From Maritimibacter sp. (GTDB taxonomy: Bacteria; Pseudomonadota; Alphaproteobacteria; Rhodobacterales; Rhodobacteraceae): 64,000 nucleotides of DNA. Below are positions 40,964 through 50,165 of this stretch, in pieces (position 1 is the stretch's first letter; every line of letters begins with the position of its first letter). The translations under genes and the position numbers were made by a program. Location: assembly GCA_002695005.1 (NCBI GenBank), contig NZNT01000025.1, positions 124,001-188,000 of the forward strand, written 5' to 3'. The notes beneath the pieces were generated by a model. It had not been told where the DNA came from. It worked only from the letters and a program-made list of their open reading frames with translations, and did no database searches.

Positions 40964-42468
40964 CCAAACCGAACATCCTGATCCTGATGGTGGACCAGTT
41001 GAACGGGACGCTGTTTCCCGATGGTCCGGCCGACTGGCTGCACGCCCCGAACCTGAAACGGCTCGCGGCGAAATCCGTCCGGTTCCAGAACGCCTATACC
41101 GGCTCGCCGCTCTGCGCGCCGGGGCGCGCCGCGTTCATGTCGGGGCAGCTTCCCAGCCGGAACGGCGTCTATGACAACGCCGCCGAATTCCGGTCGGACA
41201 TTCCCACCTATGCACACCACCTGCGCCGCGCGGGCTACTACACCGCCCTGTCCGGCAAGATGCATTTCGTCGGCCCCGACCAGTTGCATGGGTTCGAGGA
41301 GCGTCTGACGACCGACATCTACCCGGCCGACTTCGGCTGGACGCCGGATTATCGCAAGCCCGGTGAGCGGATCGACTGGTGGTATCACAACATGGGGTCG
41401 GTGACCGGTTCGGGCGTCGCCGAAATTTCCAACCAGATGGAATACGACGACGAGGTCGCGCATTTCGCCAAGATGAAGGTCTATGACCTCGCACGCGGCA
41501 AGGACGAGCGGCCGTGGTGCCTGACCGCCAGCTTCACGCATCCGCACGACCCCTATGTGGCGCGCAAGAAGTACTGGGACCTCTACGAGGATTGCGAGCA
41601 TCTGCTGCCCGAGGTGCCCGCCTTGGACTATTCCGATCACGATCCCCATTCGCAGCGCATTTTCGACGCGAACGACTGGCGCAATTACGACATCTCGAAC
41701 GAGGATATCCGGCGGTCCCGCCGCGCTTATTTCGCCAATATCTCCTACCTCGACGACAAGATCGGGGAAATTCTCGAAGCGCTGGAGACCACGCGGCAGG
41801 AGGCGATCATTCTGTTCGTCTCGGACCACGGCGACATGCTCGGCGAGCGTGGATTGTGGTTCAAGATGAGCTTTTACGAGGGCTCGGCGCGTGTCCCGCT
41901 CATGATCTCGGCGCCGGGGCTGGAACCCCGGCTGGAAACCACGCCGGTCTCGACACTCGACGTGACGCCGACGCTGGGCGACCTGGCGCAGGTGCCGATG
42001 GCCGACATCGCGCCCTGGACCGATGGTGAAAGCCTCGTGCCACTGTGCGACGGCATCCCGCGCGAAACGCCGGTGCTGGCGGAATATGCTGCCGAGGCCT
42101 CTTACGCCCCGCTCGTCTGCCTGCGCTCCGGCCCCTACAAATATGTGCATTGCGAGTTGGACCCGCCGCAGCTTTTTGACCTCGCCTCGGACCCGCATGA
42201 ACGGGTGAACCTCGCGAACGACCCGGCCCATGAGACTGCGGCACGCATGTTCGCGGAAGACGTCGCGCGCCGCTGGGACATGGCGCGCTTCGATGCCGAC
42301 GTGCGCGCCTCGCAGGCGCGGCGCTGGGTCGTCTATGAGGCGCTGCGCAACGGCTCCTACTACCCTTGGGATTACCAGCCGCTTCAGAAAGCGTCCGAAC
42401 GCTACATGCGCAATCACATGGACCTGAACGATGTCGAGGAAAGCCAGCGCTTTCCGCGAGGAGAATGA
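40960..42468 (+). CDS. betC: choline-sulfatase
   Basis: A 502-residue cytoplasmic sulfatase that hydrolyses choline-O-sulfate to choline and sulfate. The sulfatase signature is [14 protein letters not shown] with Cys52 in C-x-P-x-R, the residue converted to formylglycine; metal-binding Asp and Asn lie in ILMVDQLNG and later in [20 protein letters not shown]. The C-terminus with [20 protein letters not shown] is typical of BetC, which has a conserved tail contacting the neighbouring subunit. The formylglycine-generating enzyme is not in this window. Confidence 0.95.
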   Translation: MTKPNILILMVDQLNGTLFPDGPADWLHAPNLKRLAAKSVRFQNAYTGSPLCAPGRAAFMSGQLPSRNGVYDNAAEFRSDIPTYAHHLRRAGYYTALSGKMHFVGPDQLHGFEERLTTDIYPADFGWTPDYRKPGERIDWWYHNMGSVTGSGVAEISNQMEYDDEVAHFAKMKVYDLARGKDERPWCLTASFTHPHDPYVARKKYWDLYEDCEHLLPEVPALDYSDHDPHSQRIFDANDWRNYDISNEDIRRSRRAYFANISYLDDKIGEILEALETTRQEAIILFVSDHGDMLGERGLWFKMSFYEGSARVPLMISAPGLEPRLETTPVSTLDVTPTLGDLAQVPMADIAPWTDGESLVPLCDGIPRETPVLAEYAAEASYAPLVCLRSGPYKYVHCELDPPQLFDLASDPHERVNLANDPAHETAARMFAEDVARRWDMARFDADVRASQARRWVVYEALRNGSYYPWDYQPLQKASERYMRNHMDLNDVEESQRFPRGE

Positions 42469-42470
42469 CG

Positions 42471-43928
42471 ATGATCGACCCGAAACCGACCGCCAGCCAT
42501 TTCATCGACGGCGCCTATGCCGAGGACGACAATGGCGCGCCGATCCCGGTGATCTATGCCGCGACGGGCGAAGAGATCGCCCGCATCCATGCCGCCACCC
42601 CCGCCCTCGTCGACCGCGCGATCGCCGCCGCGAAGCGCGCGCTGCCCGCATGGGCCGCGATGACCGGGACCGAGCGGGGGCGTATTCTGCGCCGCGCCGC
42701 CGACATCATGCGCGAGCGCAACCGGGAGCTGTCGGAACTTGAGACATTCGATACCGGCAAGCCCTTGCAGGAAACGCTGGTGGCCGACGCGACCTCGGGC
42801 GCGGATGCGCTGGAGTATTTCGGCGGAATCGCGGCGACGCTGACCGGCGAACACATCCAGCTCGCAGATGGCGATTTCGTCTACACCCGGCGCGAGGCGC
42901 TGGGGGTCTGCGTGGGCATCGGCGCGTGGAATTATCCGACCCAGATCGCCTGCTGGAAGGCTGCGCCAGCGCTCGCCTGCGGCAACGCGATGGTGTTCAA
43001 ACCCTCCGAGACGACGCCGCTCTGCGCGCTCAAGGTGGCCGAAATCCTGAAAGAGGCGGGTCTGCCCGACGGCGTTTTCAATGTCGTGAACGGCGCGGGA
43101 GACGTGGGCGGTGCGCTGGTCGCGGACGACCGGGTCGCCAAGGTCTCGATCACCGGATCGGTGCCTACCGGCAAGAAGGTCTACCAAGCCGCCGCTGCGG
43201 GCATGAAGCACGTCACGATGGAACTGGGCGGAAAATCCCCGATGATCGTGTTCGAGGATGCGGATGTCGAGAACGCCATTTCGGGCGCGATTCTGGGCAA
43301 CTTCTATTCCTCCGGTCAGATCTGCTCCAACGGAACCCGCGTCTTCGTGCATCGCGACATCAAGGACGCCTTCCTGACCCGTCTGGCCGAGCGCATGGGC
43401 ACCGCCGTCATGGGCGACCCGATGGACGAGGCCACGAACTTCGGCCCGATGGTGAGCGATGGCCAGATGACCATCGCGCAGAACTACATCGCCAAGGGCC
43501 TTGAAGAAGGTGCGCGACTGGTCGCGGGCGGCAGGCGTGTGGAGCGTGACGGCTGGTATCTGGAACCCACCGTCTTTGCGGATGTCACCGACGACATGAC
43601 CATCGCGCGTGAGGAGATTTTCGGCCCCGTCATGTGTGTGCTCGACTTCACAGACGAGGCCGAGGTCATGACCCGCGCGAACGCCACGGAATACGGGCTG
43701 GCCGCAGGGGTGTTCACCCGCGATCTCGCCCGCGCGCACCGCGTGGCCGCCGCGTTCGAGGCGGGCACCTGTTACATCAACACCTATAACGACGCGCCGG
43801 TCGAGGCGCCCTTCGGGGGCGTCAAATCCTCGGGCGTCGGGCGCGAGAACTCCAAGGAAGCCATCAACCACTATTCCGAGATGAAGTCGGTTTATGTGCG
43901 GATGGGCGACGTGGAAGCGCCGTTCTAG
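42471..43928 (+). CDS. betB: betaine-aldehyde dehydrogenase
   Basis: A 485-residue NAD(P)-dependent dehydrogenase converting betaine aldehyde to glycine betaine. Cofactor and catalytic marks: [20 protein letters not shown] (about 149-168), [11 protein letters not shown], general base Glu251 in [10 protein letters not shown], catalytic Cys285 in [14 protein letters not shown], and [14 protein letters not shown] 42471 is preferred over ATG 42465 because GAGGAG is about 8 bases away. It begins 2 bases after the betC stop. Confidence 0.96.
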   Translation: MIDPKPTASHFIDGAYAEDDNGAPIPVIYAATGEEIARIHAATPALVDRAIAAAKRALPAWAAMTGTERGRILRRAADIMRERNRELSELETFDTGKPLQETLVADATSGADALEYFGGIAATLTGEHIQLADGDFVYTRREALGVCVGIGAWNYPTQIACWKAAPALACGNAMVFKPSETTPLCALKVAEILKEAGLPDGVFNVVNGAGDVGGALVADDRVAKVSITGSVPTGKKVYQAAAAGMKHVTMELGGKSPMIVFEDADVENAISGAILGNFYSSGQICSNGTRVFVHRDIKDAFLTRLAERMGTAVMGDPMDEATNFGPMVSDGQMTIAQNYIAKGLEEGARLVAGGRRVERDGWYLEPTVFADVTDDMTIAREEIFGPVMCVLDFTDEAEVMTRANATEYGLAAGVFTRDLARAHRVAAAFEAGTCYINTYNDAPVEAPFGGVKSSGVGRENSKEAINHYSEMKSVYVRMGDVEAPF

Positions 43929-43947
43929 GCATCGAAAGGCCTGAAAG

Positions 43948-45591
43948 ATGCAAGCGGACTATGTGATCGTCGGGGCCGGTTCCGCCGGCTGTGCCATGGC
44001 CTATCGGCTGGGCGAGGCCGGGCATTCGGTCATCGTGATCGAGCACGGCGGGTCGGACGCCGGGCCGTTCATCCAGATGCCGGGTGCGTTGTCCTACCCC
44101 ATGAACATGTCGCGCTACGACTGGGGCTTTCGCTCGCAGCCCGAGCCGAACCTGAACAACCGCGATATGGCCGTTCCGCGCGGCAAGGTCATCGGCGGCT
44201 CGTCCTCGGTCAACGGAATGGTCTATGTGCGCGGCCACGCCAAGGATTACGACCATTGGGCCGAGTCGGGGGCAACGGGGTGGGGCTACGCCGACGTGCT
44301 CCCCTATTTCCGGCGGATGGAGACGTGGCACGGCAAGGGTGACAGCGACTGGCGCGGCACGGATGGGCCACTTCATGTCCAGCAGGCCCGCCAGTGGAAC
44401 CCGCTCTTCCACGCCTTCGTCGAGGCCGGACGTGAGGCCGGCTATCCTGTCACCGAAGACTACAACGGTCATCAGCAAGAAGGCTTTGGCGCTTTCGACA
44501 TGACGGTCTGGAACGGTCAGCGCTGGTCGGCCGCAAACGCATACCTCAAGCCCGCGATGGCCAAGTGGGACGTGAAGATCGTGCGCGGCCTCGCCAAGCG
44601 TGTGGTGTTCGAAGATCATCGCGCCGTCGGGGTCGAAGTCACGCGGCGCGTGGACGAGACCATTCGCGCCAACCGCGAGGTGATCCTTGCCGCGTCGTCG
44701 ATCAACACGCCAAAGCTCCTCATGCTGTCGGGGATCGGTCCGGGGGCCGAGTTGCAAAAGCACGGGATCGCAGTGCGCGCGGATCGGCCCGGAGTCGGGC
44801 AGAACCTCCAGGACCATCTCGAAGTCTATATGCAATACGCATCGAAAAAGCCGATCACGCTCTACCGCTATTGGAACCTGCTCGGCAAAGCCTGGGTCGG
44901 GGCGCAATGGCTCTTTACCCGGACCGGGCACGGCGCGTCGAACCAGTTTGAAAGCTGCGCCTTCATCCGGTCTCATGCCGGCGTCGACTACCCCGACATC
45001 CAGTTCCACTTCCTGCCCATCGCCGTGCGCTATGACGGAACGGCAAGCGCCGAGGGACACGGTTTTCAGGCGCACGTCGGTCCGATGCGGTCGAAATCGC
45101 GCGGCGCCGTGACGCTCGCCTCGACCGACCCCGCAGACGCGCCCAAAATCACGTTCAACTACATGAGCCACGACGAGGACTGGCAGGACTGGCGCCGCGC
45201 CGTCCGCCTCACGCGCGAAATCTTCCGCCAGCCGGCGATGGGTGAATTCGTCAAACACGAGATCCAGCCCGGCGGCGGCGACACGGACGCCGAGATCGAC
45301 GCCTTTGTGCGTGAACATGCCGAAAGCGCCTATCACCCCTGCGGGACGGCCCGGATGGGGGCGAAGGACGACCCCAATGCCGTGGTCGATCCGGAGTGCC
45401 GCGTGATCGGGGTCGAGGGGCTGCGCGTCGCCGACAGTTCGATCTTCCCGCGCATCACCAACGGCAACACCAACGCGCCCTCGATCCTCGTGGGCGAAAA
45501 GGCGGCCGATCATGTGCTTGGGCGCACGCCCCTTGCGCGCGACAACCGGGGGCCTTGGCTCAACCCGGACTGGCAGACCGCGCAGCGGTGA
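43948..45591 (+). CDS. betA: choline dehydrogenase
   Basis: A 547-residue FAD-dependent GMC oxidoreductase that oxidises choline to betaine aldehyde at the membrane. FAD-binding [20 protein letters not shown] at the N-terminus, GMC signature [18 protein letters not shown], second signature [18 protein letters not shown], and the catalytic-site segment [12 protein letters not shown] with the active His. Final gene of betICBA, 19 bases after betB. Electrons pass to the respiratory chain. Confidence 0.96.
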   Translation: MQADYVIVGAGSAGCAMAYRLGEAGHSVIVIEHGGSDAGPFIQMPGALSYPMNMSRYDWGFRSQPEPNLNNRDMAVPRGKVIGGSSSVNGMVYVRGHAKDYDHWAESGATGWGYADVLPYFRRMETWHGKGDSDWRGTDGPLHVQQARQWNPLFHAFVEAGREAGYPVTEDYNGHQQEGFGAFDMTVWNGQRWSAANAYLKPAMAKWDVKIVRGLAKRVVFEDHRAVGVEVTRRVDETIRANREVILAASSINTPKLLMLSGIGPGAELQKHGIAVRADRPGVGQNLQDHLEVYMQYASKKPITLYRYWNLLGKAWVGAQWLFTRTGHGASNQFESCAFIRSHAGVDYPDIQFHFLPIAVRYDGTASAEGHGFQAHVGPMRSKSRGAVTLASTDPADAPKITFNYMSHDEDWQDWRRAVRLTREIFRQPAMGEFVKHEIQPGGGDTDAEIDAFVREHAESAYHPCGTARMGAKDDPNAVVDPECRVIGVEGLRVADSSIFPRITNGNTNAPSILVGEKAADHVLGRTPLARDNRGPWLNPDWQTAQR

Positions 45592-45605
45592 CATAGATCA
45601 GGGTC

Positions 45606-46175
45606 ATGGCTGATGATCTGACACTCGACGCCCGTGAGGGCCTCCCCGCCGAGATGCGTGTGCTCGTGGAGGAATACCCACGCGACATGTGGGAGGGACA
45701 CCCGAACTTCTCGGGCCTGACCGCGTTCTGGTTGCAAATGCACGGCAAGTTCCGGTCGGTGCAGACCGAGCTCTTGCGCCTCTCGCAGGACTACCTCGAC
45801 GGCAAGGCCGAACCGATGCGCTACGGCGCGATGACCTCGCGCTACACCGGGTTCTTTCTGGAAGGCCTGCACGGTCACCACAACATCGAGGACCACCATT
45901 ATTTTCCGCAGATGATGCAGTTGGACGGTCGGGCCGAGCGGGCGTTCGATCTGCTCGACGCAGACCATCAGGCCCTGTCCCACCACATGAACGCGCTTGC
46001 GGATGCCACGAACGCGGTGCTCAGACCGCTCCAGGACGGCAAGGACGTGCGCGATCCGGCGGGCAAGCTGCACGGCGTCCAAAGTGATTTTCAGCGGTTC
46101 CTCGACCGGCATCTGACGGATGAGGAAGACGTGGTTGTGCCGCTGATCCTCGCTCATGGCGAGAATTTCCACTGA
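45606..46175 (+). CDS. hemerythrin-domain protein
   Basis: A 189-residue four-helix-bundle protein. Candidate iron ligands are spaced as in hemerythrins: LHGHHNIEDHHYFP with His89/91/92 and Glu95, LDADHQALSHHM with His121, and FLDRHLTDEEDVVVPLIL with His169 and Glu173 or 174. A non-heme di-iron site for O2 or NO sensing or binding is likely. It begins 14 bases after betA and may be read through, but is unrelated to betaine. An FNR-like box lies directly after its stop. Confidence 0.87.
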   Translation: MADDLTLDAREGLPAEMRVLVEEYPRDMWEGHPNFSGLTAFWLQMHGKFRSVQTELLRLSQDYLDGKAEPMRYGAMTSRYTGFFLEGLHGHHNIEDHHYFPQMMQLDGRAERAFDLLDADHQALSHHMNALADATNAVLRPLQDGKDVRDPAGKLHGVQSDFQRFLDRHLTDEEDVVVPLILAHGENFH

Positions 46176-46176
46176 C

Positions 46177-46218
46177 TTGATCCGCGTCAAAGTGAGCGCG
46201 CGCTCAGGCTCCTAGTCT
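46177..46218 (+). promoter_or_regulatory. FnrL-type box and class II promoter upstream of ydcH
   Basis: TTGATCCGCGTCAA at 46177-46190 matches 9 of 10 defined bases of the FNR consensus TTGAT-N4-ATCAA. A -10-like TAGTCT lies at 46213-46218, which places the box centre about 41.5 bases before the expected start near 46225, the classic activator position. The next gene is ydcH at 46246. Suggests induction by low oxygen through FnrL. Confidence 0.65.
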
Positions 46219-46245
46219 CGGTCCACACGCTGACAGGAGACACAG

Positions 46246-46488
46246 ATGGCACATACGCCCCACGAACTTCACGAAGAATTCCCCGATCTCGCCGATCGCA
46301 TGACAGCGCTCAAGACCGAGGACAGCCACTTCGCCCGTCTCTACGAGGAATATCACGAGGTGAACCGCGCGGTGCACCGCGCCGAAACCAACGTCGAGCC
46401 GACGGATCAGTTCACCGAGGAAAAGCTGCGCAAGGATCGCGCGAAGCTGAAGGATGAGCTTTACAAGCTTTTGACGGCCGAGGCCTGA
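46246..46488 (+). CDS. YdcH family small protein (DUF465)
   Basis: An 80-residue, highly charged helical protein. The DUF465 pattern is visible in DLADRMTALKTEDSHFARLY, EEYHEVNRAVHRAE, and the C-terminal LRKDRAKLKDELYKLLTAEA, a helical hairpin found in small cytoplasmic proteins across proteobacteria. CAGGAGA lies before the ATG. The upstream FNR box suggests oxygen-regulated expression. Function unknown. Confidence 0.88.
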   Translation: MAHTPHELHEEFPDLADRMTALKTEDSHFARLYEEYHEVNRAVHRAETNVEPTDQFTEEKLRKDRAKLKDELYKLLTAEA

Positions 46489-46491
46489 GCC

Positions 46492-46725
46492 TCAACGCTC
46501 GCGCTGGCCGAGCCCGATACGTTCGGCCAGCCGCGCGACCAGCGGCTTGCGCCGGGCCATGATACTGTCGTCCATCGCCCAGTGCGGCGGCTCGGTGCGC
46601 GAAACGAGTTTCGCCTCCACACGCTGGGTTTCCTGCATCAGGCCCAGATCGGCCGAAATCACTTCGGTCGCAGCTTTGGCGAATTCTTCGAATTCGTCGC
46701 GCTCTTGGATGGTCGCATCGGACAA
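46492..46725 (-). CDS. small conserved-type hypothetical protein
   Basis: A 77-residue acidic then basic helical protein (ERDEFEEFAKAATEVISADL, QRVEAKLVSRTEPPHWAMDD, ending LAERIGLGQRER). No signal peptide, no recognised domain. It is convergent with ydcH, 3 bases apart. The frame spans nearly the whole gap between neighbours and its composition is protein-like, but the evidence for it is modest. Confidence 0.5.
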   Translation of the reverse strand: MSDATIQERDEFEEFAKAATEVISADLGLMQETQRVEAKLVSRTEPPHWAMDDSIMARRKPLVARLAERIGLGQRER

Positions 46726-46851
46726 TAGGCAGGACTTTCAGGTCAGGGTGCAGTGGCTCACATTCAGTATCGCTAGTCTCACCTACCGTAACTGAGTTTC
46801 CGCTACCCGACCAACGCTTTCTTGCATTTCAAAGGGAACTTTATCGCGAGG

Positions 46852-47331
46852 TCAGGCCGTGCCTTCGTCAGCGACCTCCTCCGGGTCGCGTCCCTCCTCC
46901 ACAACCTGCTCGAAACGCTCGAAAAAGCTGTCGACCATCTTCTTGGCGAAGCCGTTGACGACCCGGCTGCCCAACTGGGCCAGTTTGCCGCCGACCTTGG
47001 CGTCGACCTCGTAGGACAGTTCTGTACCGCCCTCGACGTCCTTTAGCGAGACGTCCGCGCCGCCCTTGGCGAAGCCCGCAACGCCCCCCTTTCCCTCACC
47101 GACGATTCGGTAGCTTTCGGGCGCGTTGATGTCCTCGAGCGTGACGGAGCCTTTGAAGGTTGCCTTCACCGGCCCCACCTTCTGCTTCACAACCGCTTGG
47201 AACCCTTCGTCCGGGGACCCTTCGAGTTCTTCGCACCCCGGAATGCACGCGCGCAGCGTGTCCGCGTCGTTCAGATGGTTCCAGACCGTCTCACGATCAG
47301 CCGCGATCGTCCGGCTTCCAGACATTTCCAT
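46852..47331 (-). CDS. CoxG/SRPBCC family protein
   Basis: A 159-residue helix-grip protein of the CO-dehydrogenase subunit G (CoxG) type: MEMSGSRTIAADRETVWNHL, DTLRACIPGCEELEGSPDEG, KVGPVKATFKGSVTLEDINA, ELSYEVDAKVGGKLAQLGSR. Members bind hydrophobic ligands or lipids, and some help assemble the CODH active site. No cox genes lie nearby, so a CO role here is not implied. Its tail is acidic (EEGRDPEEVADEGTA). Confidence 0.9.
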   Translation of the reverse strand: MEMSGSRTIAADRETVWNHLNDADTLRACIPGCEELEGSPDEGFQAVVKQKVGPVKATFKGSVTLEDINAPESYRIVGEGKGGVAGFAKGGADVSLKDVEGGTELSYEVDAKVGGKLAQLGSRVVNGFAKKMVDSFFERFEQVVEEGRDPEEVADEGTA

Positions 47332-47395
47332 GGGGCACCTCCCTGTTCACCGGACCGATCCTAGACGCGGGGTTCGCGGCGGTAAAGCGCCCGCG

Positions 47396-48787
47396 TCACC
47401 GCGCGATATCGTATGGGAGCAGCCCGCGTCGGTCGGGATCGACACGCAGTTTCCGCTCCAGCGGGGGAACCGAACGCTGGTGGCAGTCGTGGCGTTCGCA
47501 GATGCGGCAGGAAATGCCGATGGGCTCGAAGGCCGCAGCATTCGTGACGTCCAGATCGTCGGCATAGACGAGCGAGCCCGCATGTTTCACCTCACAGCCC
47601 AGCGCAATGGCGTAGCGGCGGATCGGTGCCTTGAAGCTGCCGCCGGTTTTGGACACGTCGCGGGCGAGCGAGATGTAGCGCACACCATCGGGCGTCTGGG
47701 CGAGCTGGCGCAGGAATTGCCCCGGCGTCTCGAAGGCGCGGTGGACGTTCCACAGCGGGCAGGCTCCGCCGAAGCGGGCGAACTGAAGCCGCGTGGCTGA
47801 GTGGCGCTTGGTAATCGTGCCGGCCTGATCGACCCGGACGAAGAAGAACGGGATACCCTTGGCGCCCGGCCGCTGGAGGGTGGAAAGGCGGTGGGCCACC
47901 TGCTCCACCGAGGCCCCGAAGAGGTCCGCGAGCCGTTCGAGGTCGTGGCGCGTCTCCTCGGCGGCGGCGAGAAACCGGGCATAAGGCAGGAGCGCGGCGC
48001 CCGCGAAATAATTGGCCAGCCCGATCTTGGCGATGGCGCGCGCCTCGTCGGACTGGAACCGGGCAAGGTCGAGCGTCGCCTCAAGAAGGTCATTCTGGGC
48101 GATAAGCGCGACCTGGTGAAGAAGTTGAAAACGCCGCGTTGCCGGGGCGGACAGCGCCGAGAGCGTGATGCGCCCGGCCTCCGCGTCGTAGCCGCGCAAC
48201 GCACTGGTATCTGACAGCACAACCTCGATCCCGCGGCGGGTGAGATAGGTCTCCGCCGCCGCTTCGGGCGTGGCGTCACGGACGAAATGCTCGGCGGCGC
48301 GGTCCACCGCGTCGATGTAGTTGTCGCAGTAATGAAAAAAGTCGCGAACCTCTTCCCACGGGCTTTCCTGAACGGTCCCGCCTTCGCGCCCGAGCGCCTC
48401 GTCGAGCGAGGCGAGCCGCTCATGGCCTTGGCGATAGGCGCGATGCACCTCGAGAAAGGCACGCGCGAGCGCAGGGGCATTGGAGGCGACAAGACGCAGA
48501 TCGGCCACCGGCGGGGCCGTGTCGGCAAACACCGGGTCCGCCAGCGCCTCGCGCATATCCGAGACCAGCCTTTCGGCATCGCCGGTGGACAACTCCGCCA
48601 CGTCGAAGCCGAATTCCTGCGCCAACGCCAGCACCACGCCGGTCGAGACCGGGCGGTTGTTGTTTTCCATCTGGTTGAGGTAGGGCAGACTCACGCCCAG
48701 CTTCTCGGCAAAGGCCTTCTGCGTCAGGCCCAGCCGGGTGCGCGTCTCGCGCAGCTTGACGCCTGCATAGAGTTTCTGTGTCGCCAT
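47396..48787 (-). CDS. pccR: short-chain fatty acyl regulator (ScfR, PccR-like)
   Basis: A 463-residue regulator: XRE HTH at about 8-62 (LRETRTRLGLTQKAFAEKLG, VSLPYLNQMENNNRPVSTGV), a central ImmA/IrrE-like region (LLHQVALIAQNDLLEATLDL) and a C-terminal DUF2083 domain with cysteines (PIGISCRICERHDCHQRSVP). Such ScfR proteins bind short-chain acyl-CoA; PccR of Rhodobacter sphaeroides controls propionyl-CoA assimilation, and this gene lies beside pccBA and the mutase gene. ATG 48787 has GGGAGGG upstream. Two TTTGCAAA boxes overlap its start region, pointing to autoregulation. The frame upstream of 48787 is not coding. Confidence 0.88.
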   Translation of the reverse strand: MATQKLYAGVKLRETRTRLGLTQKAFAEKLGVSLPYLNQMENNNRPVSTGVVLALAQEFGFDVAELSTGDAERLVSDMREALADPVFADTAPPVADLRLVASNAPALARAFLEVHRAYRQGHERLASLDEALGREGGTVQESPWEEVRDFFHYCDNYIDAVDRAAEHFVRDATPEAAAETYLTRRGIEVVLSDTSALRGYDAEAGRITLSALSAPATRRFQLLHQVALIAQNDLLEATLDLARFQSDEARAIAKIGLANYFAGAALLPYARFLAAAEETRHDLERLADLFGASVEQVAHRLSTLQRPGAKGIPFFFVRVDQAGTITKRHSATRLQFARFGGACPLWNVHRAFETPGQFLRQLAQTPDGVRYISLARDVSKTGGSFKAPIRRYAIALGCEVKHAGSLVYADDLDVTNAAAFEPIGISCRICERHDCHQRSVPPLERKLRVDPDRRGLLPYDIAR

Positions 48788-48798
48788 GCGGCCCTCCC

Positions 48799-48828
48799 TT
48801 TGCAAAAACGATCTGTAGTCTTTGCAAA
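48799..48828. promoter_or_regulatory. paired TTTGCAAA boxes upstream of the ScfR gene
   Basis: Two perfect TTTGCAAA palindromes at 48799-48806 and 48821-48828, 22 bases apart centre to centre (two helical turns). The nearer one adjoins the ribosome-binding site. The PccR target is described as repeated TTTGCAAA; the 14-base gap here is longer than the published spacing as I recall it (4 bases). Confidence 0.7.
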
Positions 48829-48843
48829 AGAGTGCGGCAAGCT

Positions 48844-50064
48844 TCAGGCCAGAGCGGCCAGCCGGTTTTCGCGTCGGATCACGATAAGGATCGACAGGAC
48901 AGCCATCACAGCAGAGGCGAGCATCAGCCACAGGAGCGGATCGGGGCCGCTCTCGGTCGTGAGACGCGAGCCCACGAAAGCCGAGATCGCGGCACCGCCA
49001 CCGATCATCAGAGCCCCGCCGAGGCCGGACGCGCTTCCGGCGAGGTTCGGACGCACGGACAGAAGGCCCGCGTTTGCATTCGGAAGGGCCATGCCGTTGC
49101 CGAGGCCCACGAAGCCCATCAGGCCGAAGAAAATGTAGGCATTGCTCAGACCCGCGAGGTGAAGCGAGATCGACAGAAGCAAGCCGCCGAGGAAGATACC
49201 GGCACCCATCAGAATCATCACATTGATCCCGGTGCGCACCGAATACCGCCCAGCGATGAAATTGCCGAACAGATACCCGACAGCCGGGGCGCCCAGCAGC
49301 ACGCCGAGGAGCGAGGGCGAGATGTGGAAGATTTCGCTCCCGACGAAAGGCGCACCGCCGAGATAGGCAAAGAAACCGCCGGAACAGAACATGGCGGCAA
49401 GGCTGTAGCCCCAGAACCGCGGGGAGCGCAGGAGTTCCGGATAGGCACGCAACTGGTCCATCAAGCTCCCCTCTCCGCGCGGATGGGTTTCGCCCAGGTC
49501 GCGCAGGATCAGGACGAGCACCGCGACGCCGAGAAGGATCTGGAGCAGGAACGTGGATTGCCAGCCGAACTGATCGGACAGGAAACCGCCCACGGCGGGC
49601 GCGGCCATCGGCACGATCGACATGCCCATCGTGACATAGGCGATCATGGACGCGGAGCGTTCGGGTGGGAGCATATCGCGGATCACGGCGCGGCTGAGGA
49701 CGAGGCCGGTGACCACGAAGGCCTGCAACATCCGGAAGATCAGGAACATGACGACGTTGGTGGACAACATGCATCCGAGGCTCGCCAGAACGTAGATCGC
49801 GAAGCTTACGATCAGGACGGGACGCCGACCGAAGCGGTCGGAAATCGGCCCGAGGATCACCTGAAGCGCCGCATTCACAGCGAGATAGATCGCCACCGAC
49901 AGCTGCATGATCTGGTAGCTGGTACCAAGATCGTCCGCCATCACCGGCAGGGCGGGCAGGAAAACGCTCATGGAAAGCGCTGCCACGCCGGTAATCATGA
50001 TAAGCGTCAATACATGCGGCGGCGTCGTGCGATCGAGGAGCCGCGCGGGAGGAAATTCACTCAT
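48844..50064 (-). CDS. MFS multidrug effflux transporter, Bcr/CflA type
   Basis: A 406-residue inner-membrane exporter with about 12 transmembrane helices. Typical marks: SMSVFLPALPVMADDLGTSY, the loop 2-3 motif GPISDRFGRRPVL (residues about 71-83), GLVLSRAVIRDMLPPERSAS and PMAAPAVGGFLSDQFGWQST (motif C region). Belongs to the drug:H+ antiporter group of the Bcr/CflA branch; substrate unknown. It lies directly upstream of the ScfR gene on the same strand, with the TTTGCAAA boxes between them. Confidence 0.9.
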   Translation of the reverse strand: MSEFPPARLLDRTTPPHVLTLIMITGVAALSMSVFLPALPVMADDLGTSYQIMQLSVAIYLAVNAALQVILGPISDRFGRRPVLIVSFAIYVLASLGCMLSTNVVMFLIFRMLQAFVVTGLVLSRAVIRDMLPPERSASMIAYVTMGMSIVPMAAPAVGGFLSDQFGWQSTFLLQILLGVAVLVLILRDLGETHPRGEGSLMDQLRAYPELLRSPRFWGYSLAAMFCSGGFFAYLGGAPFVGSEIFHISPSLLGVLLGAPAVGYLFGNFIAGRYSVRTGINVMILMGAGIFLGGLLLSISLHLAGLSNAYIFFGLMGFVGLGNGMALPNANAGLLSVRPNLAGSASGLGGALMIGGGAAISAFVGSRLTTESGPDPLLWLMLASAVMAVLSILIVIRRENRLAALA

Positions 50065-50165
50065 GCGAGAGGGTTAGTCCCGTGTGATGCCCCTGTCGAG
50101 GTTGTTTCGGGAGCGGTGGCGCAGAGTTGTACGGGACTTTTCTGCGCTGCCGCACAGAACATGGC

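Noticed and set aside
48788-49774. Upstream extension of the ScfR frame into the MFS gene region
   Set aside because: The XRE domain begins at ATG 48787 with a ribosome-binding site; the extension lies in another frame of the MFS gene.
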